A program made the position numbers and the translations under genes. The notes beneath the pieces were generated by a model, which searched no databases, had not been told where the DNA came from, and saw only the letters and a program-made list of their open reading frames with translations. From Lineus longissimus (Eukaryota; Nemertea; Pilidiophora; Heteronemertea; Lineidae), in the NCBI RefSeq assembly GCF_910592395.1, contig NC_088316.1, positions 14,074,001 to 14,138,000 on the forward strand: a stretch of DNA of 64,000 nt, read 5' to 3'. Shown here in pieces: positions 24,801-36,600 of this stretch (its first letter is position 1; each line of letters begins with the position of its first letter).

Positions 24801-27800
24801 CAAGGATGGGGACCTTCCTTGACGTCTGGTGGTTGTAGATGAGGAGGTTGCCTTTGGCAGTCCCAATGGCCAGCTGGGTACCAACTTTAGACCATAAGAG
24901 GAAGGTCAAGGAATCCCTAAACACAAATGAAACATGGTTATGTTTACAAACATAATCATGGTGTAAGGATTTCTTAAGGCAGGATGGAATGATCAAAACC
25001 TGCAAGCAACATGTTGTTTATATAGTTTGTGGAAATGCTTTGCTGATGCTTGTATGGATTAAGCAATCCGAATTTACTGGGGCATGCTTTCAATGATTTT
25101 CAGAGCTGTCACGATGTCTTTTTTTGAGAATCCAATGGTAAACTTCAGAAGGGAAGTGATATGCAGGAGTGATCTTCCCAGACATGTAATTAGTCCTCGA
25201 GGTCTGTAAGTTGAAAACGTGGAAACCTCATTCAGAGGCGAGGCCTTCGTGGAAACCTCACTCTCGGGTGAGGTTTTAGTAGACACTACTATAAGGGCAC
25301 TATTCAAACATGATCATTACTCAGTGAGTGACTGCAGTCACTGCCAACTTTTCAAAACATTACAAGAGTACAATCTGATACACACAGCAAAATGTTTCAG
25401 ACAAAAAGTACAATTAAAAATGTTTCCTCTAATAAAACTATAACGCATTCCAATCCAACTCAATCACTGGTAAACTAAAAGTCAATTGCTGGCACAAAAA
25501 AATTGTAAAATAAAACAGTATTCATCCTCAAAGTCCATCAAAAGTAAATTATTCGTCAGCCTAAAACTCATGAACTTACATTCCTGCAATCACTGGACTA
25601 TCGGGAGAAATAATGGTGAAAAAAACCCACATATTATTGGGATGCAACTTAGGAAGCATATGATACCAGTCAAAATATTCATAGGATTTTAGGTGAGCTG
25701 ACATGCCTGAATCGTAGCCTAATTGCCCAGGTATTAGGACAAAACTAAAAGCAGAAAATCGAAATTCCTCTCACATGAACTAAATTTAAAATATTTGCAT
25801 ATGGATTATTCATGTAATCCCTCATTTAAACTGTATCCAGTTGAGGGCTCAAAACATTATGCAAGCAACCATTTAGCTAGGAAAACTTAAGAACCATAAA
25901 CCATAAAATCAATAGAAATCAGTCCTTCTTTATGGTCAAAATAAAACAAGGCCAACCATGTATACTATAAGTGACGATCCTAAAAAGGACTTTTATAGCA
26001 AAGGCACATGAAGTAAGCTTGACCCATTCAGGAAGGATATTTGTGGTTAATGTCATGACTGAATTTATCCCAATGGTTTCATGAGGACGGCCTGTCGCTT
26101 CCCATGGGCCTTTTTAATGGTTAACAATCAATGAGCAGTGTCCCTATTTAAAATTTCTGACATTTCTTTGTGATGGGAAAAGTTACCTGAGTCCGCTGTC
26201 AAGCTGCGACGTCTTGTGGGTGTTGGCATCCCAAAGGAAGATGACACTGGTTTTATCATTAATTATCGCCAGCGTGTCCCCGTCCTTGTCCCAGCCAAGC
26301 CCTGAACACATTCTGAAATGCAATTGGTTGTTTTTAGGAATGTGGCAGTGAGACGTAGCTCAGATTCCGTTCCCCATTGTTTTTCTGTCTGGGGAAGATG
26401 TGGAGACTGGCTCCCCTTCCCCTCAGTTGGTGATCAAGAGACAGTCTTCCAGGAAATGCTGTAAGCTTTGGTCAGAGAAACCACAATCACAGATGGCAGA
26501 GTCACACAGACAGGCCCAGTCTTATCAGATTTTTGTTGAGGCTCTCAGGCAGAAAGAGAGAGATGTAATGAAGGCTATAACATTCAAGATTACAACACGA
26601 CTGCCCCATACGACAGATGAAGGGAACAACAGAACTGAAGAATGGAAGGAATGTATTCCACTTACCCAGGCAAACTGATTTCATCCCGGAGTTCTCCATG
26701 ACGGTCATAGATCCTGACGATATGATCAAACCTACAAAAAGAAATGAAGGTGATGCGAATTTTTAAAAGATTTTATTCAATTTAATAAAATATGTCAAAC
26801 TTGATGTTTGGGAAGAAGTTATCAGATGAGGATCATGACTGGAAAAGGAACAGAGATATCACAGTTTTTATTTTATTTTTTTTTGGTCAAAATTAGGCAA
26901 AGTTGAAGAAATGCCAATGATCCAAAGAATCATTCAATTGTTTATGGGTCATCCTTCCTCTTGGATTACATGTAACCAACTGTCTGCAAGAAAGTTAGGT
27001 CAAGTCAGTCTCATTATGCTAAAATGCTTGTATCACAGATTACATAATACTGCCAGTGAACTACACAAAGCTACATTGAACTTGCGTGTCTCGCTGCATT
27101 TTTACAATATATCTGTACATTCAGTGCCCGGTTGCGGTCTTCGTGAATCCTACATTTTCATGTGCTTGATTCTCAAAATGTGCCATGCAATTATGCACAA
27201 CAATTTACAAAATCACCTATGGCTAACGAGATTATTTACTGTGCGGTCCTGAATGATAGCCATTCAAGTCAGGCAGACAATTTTGCTCTTTGGAACAAAC
27301 TTTCAATGCTGTAATTTACGACAATAGTTTGGTGACCCTAATCATGCAACATTTCCATGGTGCAAAATTTATATCAAAATGTGGTCATGCAAAGAAATAT
27401 TGAACATGAAGAAGCCGATGCTGATATTCTAACTTGAGTACCTCTTGTTGTTTGAGTACTCATGAGTATCACTTGAATACTCATGTAAGTAACTGGGTCC
27501 CTGTCCGAGAGAACTTCCGACAGTTGGCTCTCTTGCCCTTTTAGTTTTTGTATTAGCCCTGAAGGAACAGGAGACCAGACTTTTACAAGAGGACCAGCAC
27601 TTAAGAATATTATTTGACAAATCAAGCATGCACTTTGTCACACAAGGAAAGAAAATCATACATGAACATAGGCTAGCATAGTATGTCAATTATGCTGGCC
27701 TGGACGTAAATGTAGTTTGTGCAACTATCTAAAGATGTTGTAACCGAGCAGGTATGCCAATTCAAGTTATTTGTTACTGTTGTTGCAATATTTAACATGT

Positions 27801-29817
27801 TTAACAAACCATTACAACCAGGACTGAAGAAATTTGGTTAAAGATCTTTAAATACCGGTACTAGATTCTCTACTTATCTAAACATTGATGTGTTCACATG
27901 ACAATTTACACAAAACAAAATACCTTGTTGTTACAGTGTCAGTCTGAGCAACTTTATTTGAAGGAAGATCCTTAGCAACAGCACTAAACCTAGAGTTGGA
28001 AAAAATGTGCTGAGTGAGCAGCTGTGACTAGGGACTGTACACCTTTCGACCAATGGTCCTTTTATGGAATGCTGCAGGCAATTGCATTTAAAGAGAGAGG
28101 CGAACCAATGCATTCATATTTAGACTACAAATCCTCATGCTGCTGCATCAGAGAAGTTTTAATGGCCGCTACTTCGTAGTCATGGCAAACAAAGCCCTCT
28201 GTCTTGAGTTCAGAAATAATGCTGTTTGTCATCTCTGGCTGCTAGTGCTATAGTAGTATACTCCATATGACAAGCTACCACTACCAGTCCAAGTACTGCC
28301 GTGACACATTCGAGATTCTGGTTCTTTTTATCAAAGACTGATCCAAATGAACCAATTTTTACATTTCTTCTATGCAATTAGTAAATCTTCATCTCTTGAC
28401 TTTTCTTACCCAGTAGTTGCTAGATAGTTTCCCAGTGTCTTCTGCCAGGAGTAGAAGATGCCTCCCTGACCATGGGTGGTCTCTGGAATACTGAACACAC
28501 GCTGAAAAGAGAAAGACCCTACTGCCAAGTAAAGACATGTCGACTCAGTGAAAGAAATTGATCGACTTTTTACATTCTTAAAGCACTGTGCATACAACAT
28601 TTGCATTGTTTGTAGTTGTAGGCCTACAGGAACAGGAAAATGCATAACCAAGTTTGACAGACTGAAGTTGTCAACATAGAACACGCTTCAACTTAAAAAC
28701 GACAGCTTAGATATAAAAACAACTACTTCCAAACATAGACTTATATTAATTCTTTAATTTATCACCTTCATGGGCTCTTTAAATGATGCAAATTAAGGGT
28801 AAATTTGTCAGAAAGTTGAAGAAAATCAGATTCTAGCTTCTTTGGTTACAAGAATGCCTGACCTGCGCAGTAAGCGCACACCTGCACTTCCGATACTTGG
28901 TTTATAATTTTGACGACAGATGGCAGAATGGTAGATTAACCCGTTCTTGACGGTAAAGCGGGAAATTTGAATATTAAGCCACACTCGTGAACGCGTGGTA
29001 CAACTCTACTTGCTTCCTTGGTTGCTTAAACGTGCAATAGATTTTCTTCCATTCATTGGTCCTGAAGGGGGAGGAGGGCAAGGGCCCGGGATTTTGGGGG
29101 GGAGGGCAATATTTTGCCAATAAGGGTTCACCCCTTCAGCCTGAGCTAACCAACTATAATAGAAATGCCTACCTTGTTGAGCTGGGTCGGGTCAGAACGC
29201 GACCCTACCTTTGAAACTCGTCTTCTCCCAGACTTTTTTGGATGCAATTCTGCCTCAACCTCAGTCCTGGTCCGGTCTCCCTGCCCTGGTCGCCCCTTTA
29301 AGCTCATCTCACCTCCTACCTTCCTGTGAGGGGCAGCGCTTCCAACGCGGAATATATGGACGCTCAGGGCGTCGGGGTCCTCTGAGTTATCGTTGAGAGT
29401 CTTAGCCTGAAGAAGAAAAAGATACTGGATGGAGATTGTGAAATTGTCCAAGAAGCATGTCCTCGCCTGGCACTACGTGCGTTTCAACAGAAAAGGTTGG
29501 TGAGCCGAGATTCCCTTGACCAGGACATAGAAATGGGAAGGGTACCTGTCTTGAAAGGGGAAGAGAGCGGGTCCCCAAGATCCCAAATGTGGTAGTGGGA
29601 GCAACGACTGGTGCATTCAGGTCGGTGGCTGGAGCAATCTAAATGCCATGTGACAGCGTCTTCGCGGTGGAGTCACGCGTCTTCGTTTCCTCACCTCATA
29701 TCCTGCGTCTTCGCCGAAAGACCCGATCATCACGGCGTCAGAAATCTGGTAGTCATCCTCATCATCTGCTGAGTCCTCCGCCCACTTAGCGAGGGCATGT
29801 GATATTGCAGTATCCAT
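12658..29817 (-). CDS. WDR19: WDR19 / IFT144, intraflagellar transport complex A subunit
   Basis: Homologous exons in transcript order: 28410-28501, 26666-26731, 26187-26312, 24604-24916, 24133-24327, 23625-23716, 23040-23395, 22668-22774, 22311-22427, 21912-22061, 21634-21708, 20443-20509 or 19380-19446, 17856-18025, 17407-17542, 17015-17187, 16612-16850, 16349-16424, 15860-16083, 15538-15627, 15077-15201, 14668-14924, 14329-14550, 14055-14136, 13599-13749, 13228-13351, 12658-12846. Phases join throughout, giving about 1339 aa (human 1342). N-terminal WD40 propellers ([30 protein letters not shown]) precede TPR-like helices ([27 protein letters not shown]). The C-terminus has paired zinc ribbons ([33 protein letters not shown]). 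IFT-A drives retrograde ciliary transport and membrane-protein entry. Start: either a tiny MK exon at 28766-28771, or exons 29173-29406 and 29695-29817 adding 119 aa; both splice as K|R in frame. Confidence 0.93.
16868..16960 (-). pseudogene. Decayed partial copy of a WDR19 exon
   Basis: This intronic stretch closely resembles part of the adjacent exon (about 16735-16820) on the same strand: shared blocks include GTGAACTCAAGCTG and CTCC(T/C)(T/C)GGAGAT, and both end in GCCAGCTG. Indels destroy the frame and no splice acceptor matches the parent. It looks like a tandem partial exon duplication that has degenerated. Confidence 0.7.
17757..17836 (-). pseudogene. Decayed partial copy of WDR19 exon 17407-17542
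   Basis: The segment matches the neighbouring exon in collinear blocks: AAGTCAAGCAAGGCATCTTTG versus AGGTCAAGCCAGGCCTCTTTG class blocks, then GAGCAGAAAT, AGAGCAATCGTTT and CTCAGCTGAAACAC. The last block contains the splice acceptor of the real exon. Deletions have removed the middle, so it cannot encode the domain. Confidence 0.7.
19115..19308. repeat. Degenerate ~48-bp tandem repeat in a WDR19 intron
   Basis: About four imperfect units, each with CATTCA, CTCAAAG, GCTGAAT and a (C/T)CAGGCC or similar block. It sits between alternative exon 19380-19446 and the constitutive exon at 17856-18025. No coding sense is seen. Confidence 0.6.
19380..19446 (-). other. WDR19: WDR19 alternative exon B (67 bp)
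   Basis: Encodes [20 protein letters not shown] then VS plus one base, between a good acceptor (TTCCAG) and donor GTATGC. It has the same length, phase (0 in, 1 out) and position in the propeller as exon A at 20443-20509. It joins in frame to GAKVTMAG of the next exon. Exon B also retains hydrophobic beta-strand alternation and FDDEK, so it appears functional. Confidence 0.8.
20443..20509 (-). other. WDR19: WDR19 alternative exon A (67 bp)
   Basis: Encodes [20 protein letters not shown] then YK plus one base, between acceptor TTTTCAG and donor GTAGGC. It matches the human segment around VFIAYDDDKVYTY in length and pattern. Including both A and B would shift the frame (67 is 1 mod 3), so the two should be mutually exclusive. 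Confidence 0.85.
29173..29817 (-). other. Two putative 5' coding exons of WDR19 (N-terminal extension)
   Basis: Exon 29695-29817 starts with ATG and encodes 41 aa rich in acid ([12 protein letters not shown]). Exon 29173-29406 encodes 78 aa, the second half basic ([16 protein letters not shown]). Donors GTGAGG and GTAGGC and acceptor TTTTTCTTCAG are good. Both junctions are phase 0, and the last codon (AAG, K) joins to the R of exon 28410-28501 exactly where IFT144 normally has M-K|R. I recognise no domain. They could instead belong to a small separate gene. Confidence 0.5.
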
Positions 29818-32690
29818 GGAGACAGATGCTAGTTATCACACAACATATGAAAGATTTTGAATACTATCCTGTGTGGGTTCGATATTGAACAACACTGCTC
29901 TATAGATCCCGAGTTATTTTATACGATATTCTAAATAGACAAATAAATAAGGGGGCATCCCCTCTAATCCCATCTCACTTTCGGACATGCTTTTTCAGCT
30001 ATTGTCCACACCCCATCGTCGATTCTTTGTAACATTAACAAACACTAAGCTAACGTTTTGGTGAATGGAATACCATACGCTACAGAGCAGAGCGGTCGGC
30101 CATAACAAAGTACTTGAAACATGCTGTAAACTGAGCCAGGAGCCGTCACGACCCACAAGACCGAACAAACTGCAAGATCTGCATGCAAGGCTACTCAACC
30201 CCTCTTTTTATTTCATGTGTTTGCTAGTTTAGTATACAACTGACGGAAGGGGGGGGGCAGGTAGTAAAAAGAAGTGACGACCACGAGTGAATAGCAAGAG
30301 CTTTGAGATAAGCTCATTCAAGATATTTTCCTGTCCCCGCGCTTATACACAAGCTGGCAACCTTGATCCAGCTGATATAATCCCCAAAACAAACGAACAA
30401 AGAGAGAATATAACACGCTGGAAATACTTCATAATTCATAAAGAATTGTTCATGGTTTTATTGCTGGAGGCCAAAAGCAGAATATCAAATACTTAGGTTC
30501 AAATGGTTATTCTCTCGACGACATCTCAACTGTGTAGGTATGGAGGTTTTCTGGATGGTTCGTGTCGTTCCCTCCTCTCATGAGGAAAATTGCACTCTGT
30601 CAGTCAATGAGGTCATTAAATTGGACTTCAGTGGTGTTTGGCATAAAGGAGAAGAATGAGACATATGCACCCCAGCCCCTCCCCCTCCCCCCTTCGAGTA
30701 TCATTCTTGGAGGATATGCAACCTGTCATGACAACAACAGACGTCGGAGACTGTCAGCCGCGTCGGGCCGAACATTGTAGTCTCTGAAGTTTCTACTCGA
30801 AAGCATCCCGAAAACGCATAATTGTTTTGGCATTCTCTGGGATCTTACCTGGACATTTGCCTGATGAGCAAAGGATCCTAAGCTGTTCATAAACATCGTA
30901 TCAGTGGGAAACTCGACTCAGGGCCAACTCTCGGTGCAGCATCTACACAGACGGGATTTGATCCGTTCGTCACCAGTCCAGCAATCCGGCTGTCTTGTGA
31001 CTGTCCAGGGCAAATCATCCAGTCGTCGAGCGCATCTAGAGTAATGGTACATCCAGCTTGGGTCTTTTCAGTCCAGACGCATTAGATATAGGGTTCGTCC
31101 CATTGGAAAACTATGGTTCAGGATGAATATGGACTGCCTCGGAAGCCTATCTTGGATCCATGCAATTTCATCTTATCCCTCAAGTTTTGGATCCACTCCG
31201 CCAACCCGGACTACGTTACACCAACGAGGGCAGGTTACTGACGGTGTACGTCTGATGGTAGACCTTTGCTTGTCCTGCCTATATCTGACGGAGACATCCA
31301 GCTTCAGATTCCGGAATGACACACTCACTCAGGTTCATGAGTTTCATGAATTACAGTACATTTACATGTACTGCATGTAAGTTATGAATTATAAATAATA
31401 CATCTAGAACTCATGGTATACTTGAAGCAAGAATCTATTGTAAATCGCAATGGCAAAGCGCGACAATAATCGGATTTTGACGGCACCAACGACCAATCTC
31501 GTGCAAATGTATAAGCCAAATAAAGGTGTTTTTTTAAAACAATTTAAAAGTGGTTATACAAAGTGTGCTGTAGTTTTTTCAGATGACGACAATCAATGGC
31601 ACGTTTTTCATCACGCACATGAGTCGAACTAGAATAAGGAGATGTAAGCTTTTCTGCGTTGACTTCGTCCCCGCATTGTTCTCACGGACATGGTTATCTC
31701 ACTGTATCAGGAACCGCTGCGGCTGCCAATGACAAGTCATCCTAAGGAAACTAGAGGTTTGTTTTCCGTCGTGTGCAGGCCCGGAGCAAACATTGACCCC
31801 GGAGCTGCTTCTATGCATCTCTGACAACAGGCAACGCGATAGCCGTCGTCCAACTGTCACCACTGCATTCTCGGATCTGAATCTAAACCTCTCCACTGTC
31901 TACATGAAGACGCAACAACGACATAACGGCACTAAGACATCTAACGACAAAACGATGCTTTACCTGCGTTTCTGTCTGATGGCATAAACACTCAAAGAGA
32001 GAAGCAACCGAGGGTTAATCCAGTGACAAAATCACACCCTGTCCCTTTGCAAGACGTTCCTGGTTGAATTGGAACTCCATCCTACTAGGTTTGGACAAAG
32101 TCTCAAGACTACACTCTGATAAGAATCAAACCTCTTCAAGATCTGATGTTTGTACCTGTCGCCAAGCACTACATGTATTGATCCCAGACTCCGACGCCAG
32201 TTTTACATGAGAATGAATCCCCAGGCGACTGCAACAGAACACTTCAATGTTATAATTCGTCGATACAAGTAATCAATACATTCGCATCGGTCTTATGAAT
32301 TCTTGTACAAATATTACCGTAGCGCCGAAAAGTCGATGAGAACAGTCAATTCATGAGTTAGGCAAGACCGATCAAGGAGAATAGCTAATTCAATTTGAAA
32401 ATAGCCAGGTCGTCGACTCCGACTGGCTCTTCATTGTTTCCGGCATAGTAAAAACGGTATTGGACTCTCGCATAGAACTCATTGAACCATCGCAGGCTGA
32501 GAGGGAGATAGGCTATCTCAATAGCACATTCCCGTAGGCCTAGAAAACACTGAAATAATGTCATACGTAGACCACGTCACTTTTCTGTGAATCGTTATAA
32601 ACAATCAACTGGAAACGGGTTAATCACGCACACGCAGTCATTTCAAATTTCGCGCCATCAAAACCCCGAACATTCAGTTCCATTCGAAGC
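29818..32690. other. Intergenic region between divergent WDR19 and CORO7
   Basis: This 2.9-kb region should hold both promoters. A small open frame at 31450-31632 (60 aa) has no recognisable similarity. A G-run lies near 30249. TTTCGCGCC near 32648, just before the presumed CORO7 leader, matches an E2F-type site. I searched for an X-box of the kind found at ciliary genes near WDR19 and saw none that fits. Confidence 0.4.
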
Positions 32691-32696
32691 TAAGAG

Positions 32697-33650
32697 ATGG
32701 CGACACCTTCCTTTGCGGAAGTGAATCGCCCTGGATTGGGAGTAGCATGTGTGAAAGGTAGTCTACTTTTGTCAATGAAAAACTTCTCCAAATTACACTT
32801 TTTGGAAATGCAATTATTGTCGTGTCGTGTTTATTAAAAAGAAGAAGCAATTGCGTATTATTCTATCTCAGTGTTATCTCTGATTCTGTTGTAAATATTG
32901 CAAAAATGTGTTGCCGATATTGTTAAGTTTTGTCTCGAATTTGATTGATTCTGTCATCTGTTGTGTGCATCATGTACAGGACGTATACAATGTATACAGT
33001 TCGTGTACACAATGAGTCTGATATGACTAAGTGCATGCTCCGTGATTGTCTGGTATGGGTAATCTGTCTGCTGTTGGGCTGCTGCAGTGATTCACAGGTT
33101 TAGATAGTTAAATCTGTTGTCGTGTTGATGTTGAAATCTGATCTAAACGCTTTGTTTGCCTGAAAGTGTGGTCGGTTGGATCATTTGACTGTGAGTAAAA
33201 AATCTCGTTTGATTTTATAGTTCTGACTGCGCATCAATATCATAAATCATCAATGGGCTCCTTCACACATGCCCAAATATTGAGGCTTTATTGTGGCCAG
33301 CAAAGGCACAGGTGGGTCTAAAAATAGGCCGAACAAAACTGGTGCGTAGGGGGTATCGGCCCATTTGTAATTTGTAAGGAGGAGTGCGAGATATAATGTC
33401 AGGCCGGCAGGGACTGATGAATATGTACATGTGTGGAGTGGAACATTGAGGAACCCGATGGGACAAACAGTTGCTGTCCTTGAATTGCGAAGTCTGTGCA
33501 AACAGATTTCGAGGAATTGTGCCCTTGTTATTTGTGTTATTGCCAAGTTCTTATACTTGATGGACTTTTTTTCTTTCAGATAAACTGACTGTGATATTTT
33601 ATAGATCTGATAAAGTGAAGTGGACATCAAGATGTGGCGGTTCAAAGTGA
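32697..33650 (+). promoter_or_regulatory. CORO7 5' leader exon with overlapping upstream ORF
   Basis: An exon ending at 32757 (AAAG|GTAGTC) can join to the exon beginning at 33580 (TTTCAG|ATAAAC), which carries the CORO7 ATG at 33632. The leader has an ATG in strong context (GAGATGG) at 32697. Its 43-codon frame crosses the junction (ending 33650) and overlaps the CORO7 start in another frame. The peptide begins MATPSFAEVNRPGLGVACVK. It could repress CORO7 translation, or be the first exon of another gene; RPGLGV resembles the start of NUDT15-like Nudix proteins. Confidence 0.45.
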
Positions 33651-36600
33651 CCAAGTTTAAGAACACCAGGGCAAAGATACCCAAAAAGGATGTAAGTAGT
33701 AACATTTAGAAAGCAGAGTTGGTACAAGTACTCCCTTCTCTGGTTTACTGATGTGAAGGACTAATTCTGTTACTGGCATTTTAATGTTCAGCCTAAATTT
33801 TAATACCTGTTGTAGTTAAAGTTTTACCCCATTTCAATGAAATTTGACAGTGAAAGGTCAGATCTTTATTTCCTGATAATCTGCAATTCATTATAATTGG
33901 CCACTCTGATAGTAGGGACTTGACTTATGATTGGAAGTACTTTGTGGTTGAACTTGACTGAAGGGTTATGCTGGTAATTGTTTTTTTTGCCTGATGTCCT
34001 TGTCACCTGTCACTTCTCAATTTGAAATTTGAGTATCTGTCTAGTATTTCAAGGGCTTTGAGCCTAAAAATAGGTAGATTTGAAGTTTTCTAGGATTGCT
34101 GTCAAATTTGGCCATTCCTATGTCTTCAGAAGTTTTCTTACAATTGCTGTTTGTTTTTTTGCAGGAATGGATCACCCAAATTCCAATTGGCAAGCTCAAG
34201 ATGTCGAGTGGAAATCACATCAAGGCCAGCTGCAAATTCATGGCTTTTAATATCGACTCCATTGGTTAGTTTGCGAAACTATAATGACAAATGTCTGAAA
34301 GTGCTAAAATATTGACAGTGTTCCAGCAAAATGCCAGATTATCAGGTTATGTCAATTAGTTTTGGCAGTTGATAATTTTTTTATTCCAGAGGTCCTAAAG
34401 TGGCAAGTTTTAACATGCATGATTCTAAAAAGTTGTTTGTTGTTACGGAGTGAATTTTTTTTCCTTTTCCAGGACTGCCACATGATTTGTCTTGATGCTT
34501 AATCTACTTGCCACACAGCCATATTTATCTTTTGTTTGACATCCAGGTTTCAGACTAAACAGAATGACATGTCCCATCTAATTGTTTAATAATGACCCAA
34601 CGACAAGTTAACAATTACAATTAGGCCTATCAATTCATTTACTCTGGACAGTGACCCAGAAATCAGGATATAACGCTTCCTGCCAAGTGTACTCTTATTG
34701 CAATCCTAACAATGACATTCTGGGTCATATTTGGCTCATCAGACTTCACTAATTCGAAGATCTGTTCAGTTAAAATTGGCATCAATGATCTGTTTTGATA
34801 AGAAACCTGAAAGAGTATTGTTTGGGCACCTTGTGGCATGTTAGATATGTAAGAAGGGCAGCAAGGCAACTGTTATCACACCTTGTGTTACATAAAGCCC
34901 TGCCAGTCTCTTTGATCAGTATGGGTAGTAGTAGAGAATCCTTTATTTTTACTACCGTTATGCTCCAAATAGTTCAACTTTTTGTGTGATTTCAGGAGGA
35001 GCCCTTGGTGTGTTGCCTCTGGATGCATCTGGTAGACAGTCAGGAGGTCTAACAACTGTTCATGGTCACTCAGGTTAGTTGACACATTTTCGCCCGCAAT
35101 GAACTACTTCTCTCTCACAACTTCTCAAGATGCAAGTGTCGTCTAAATGTGTTTTAAATGTGTTGCCTGTGGTGGTCTCACCGCCTCAGCTGAAGTTGGA
35201 ATTACTGGCCGTGCCTTTTCCTGAGTATTATCATATCCCCAATCCTCTTTGACATCCACGGAGTATTGGAGAAATCTAGCATGTGTCATAGAAGGACAGG
35301 AGAAACTGAATCATTCAGTTTGTAAGTGGGAAGCGGGCGTTAAATGTGAAAAAAAATAAGAAGATACACAAAGATTTCAGAGTTGACAGTAACTTTGTTA
35401 TTTTCATCTCTGCCTTGTGACTTTTTTTCAGATTTTATATCTGACTTTGATTTCTCGCCATTCCACGATGACATCCTGGCCACAGGATCATATGATGGAT
35501 CTGTAAGTTTTTATGTCCGATCTCTCCTTGGGAGTGCAACCAACAAAAGGTTCTCTACAGGACTTAAGTAAGCTGATCGGTATCTAAAAGAACCCACGCC
35601 CAGGTTGTCTGGCCATGTCAAAGTCTTGCTCATTGGGACTTCCTTAATGCTCAATGAGCAGCCAGTATTCCTCCTCAAGAGTGCTGCAGTTGATGGGGTT
35701 GGGTAACTTACTTCACACACATAATGTCAGTTATGATATCTGATGATAAAGGACAAAGAGGTACTATGGAGACTTCATGACATCATGTGCCACTGACCAT
35801 TCCAATGTTCCCTTCTCCACTTTATAAATGAATCTTTTTAGGTTAAACTTTGGAAGATCCCTGAAGAGCTGGGAGACAGTCTCAATGAGCCGACGTTTAC
35901 CATCCCCACAGAGCCCAGGAGGATAGAGAATGTTCTCTGGCATCCGACTGCTGACAATATCTTGGCTGTCTCGTCGAACCAGACGGTCAAGATATGGGAT
36001 GTTGGTGCTGAAAAAGAACATTTTGGTAAGGCGAGAAATGGAGCCCACTTGGTGTGGGGTATTTTTTGGAATAATCAGAAAACTTATTGTGAAGTAAATG
36101 GTATCACCTCAAAGTGCTCATTAGTTTCCAGTTTATCCTCAATCATGTCAGAAGGTTGTGACAATTCTTAAATAGTTTGTTCTTAAGCTGGGTTTGCAAT
36201 GAATTAAAAATATATTTAATTGTCACGATTCACATGTGACTTGTCACATGTATGCTCGTTAATTGACTTTGGTTTGAAACTACTTTATGTGATGACACGA
36301 AGGAAGGACCCAATATTTTGCGATTATCTTTTAATGATCTTTACGTAAGTCGTGACATAAATATTCTGTTCATAAACATACCCTTTAAGTGTTTCCTGGC
36401 TCATGCAAACACTGGGTCTTATGACATCTGCCTTGTATTACATCATGTGACAGTCTTTGTTTTTGATCTGTACATTCCTGAGTGTGGCCTTGACAGTTGT
36501 AATAATATTGTCCAACAGGGCAAATAATTAGGAACCAAAGTTATGCAAATGATGTGTTGACACATATTTTCAATGGAAGAAATAGTGATTCTAACATGTG

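Noticed and set aside
28100-30730. X-box (RFX site) for a ciliary promoter near WDR19
   Set aside because: GCAAC/GACAAC half sites near 30719-30741 do not form an acceptable X-box with spacing of 1-3 bases.
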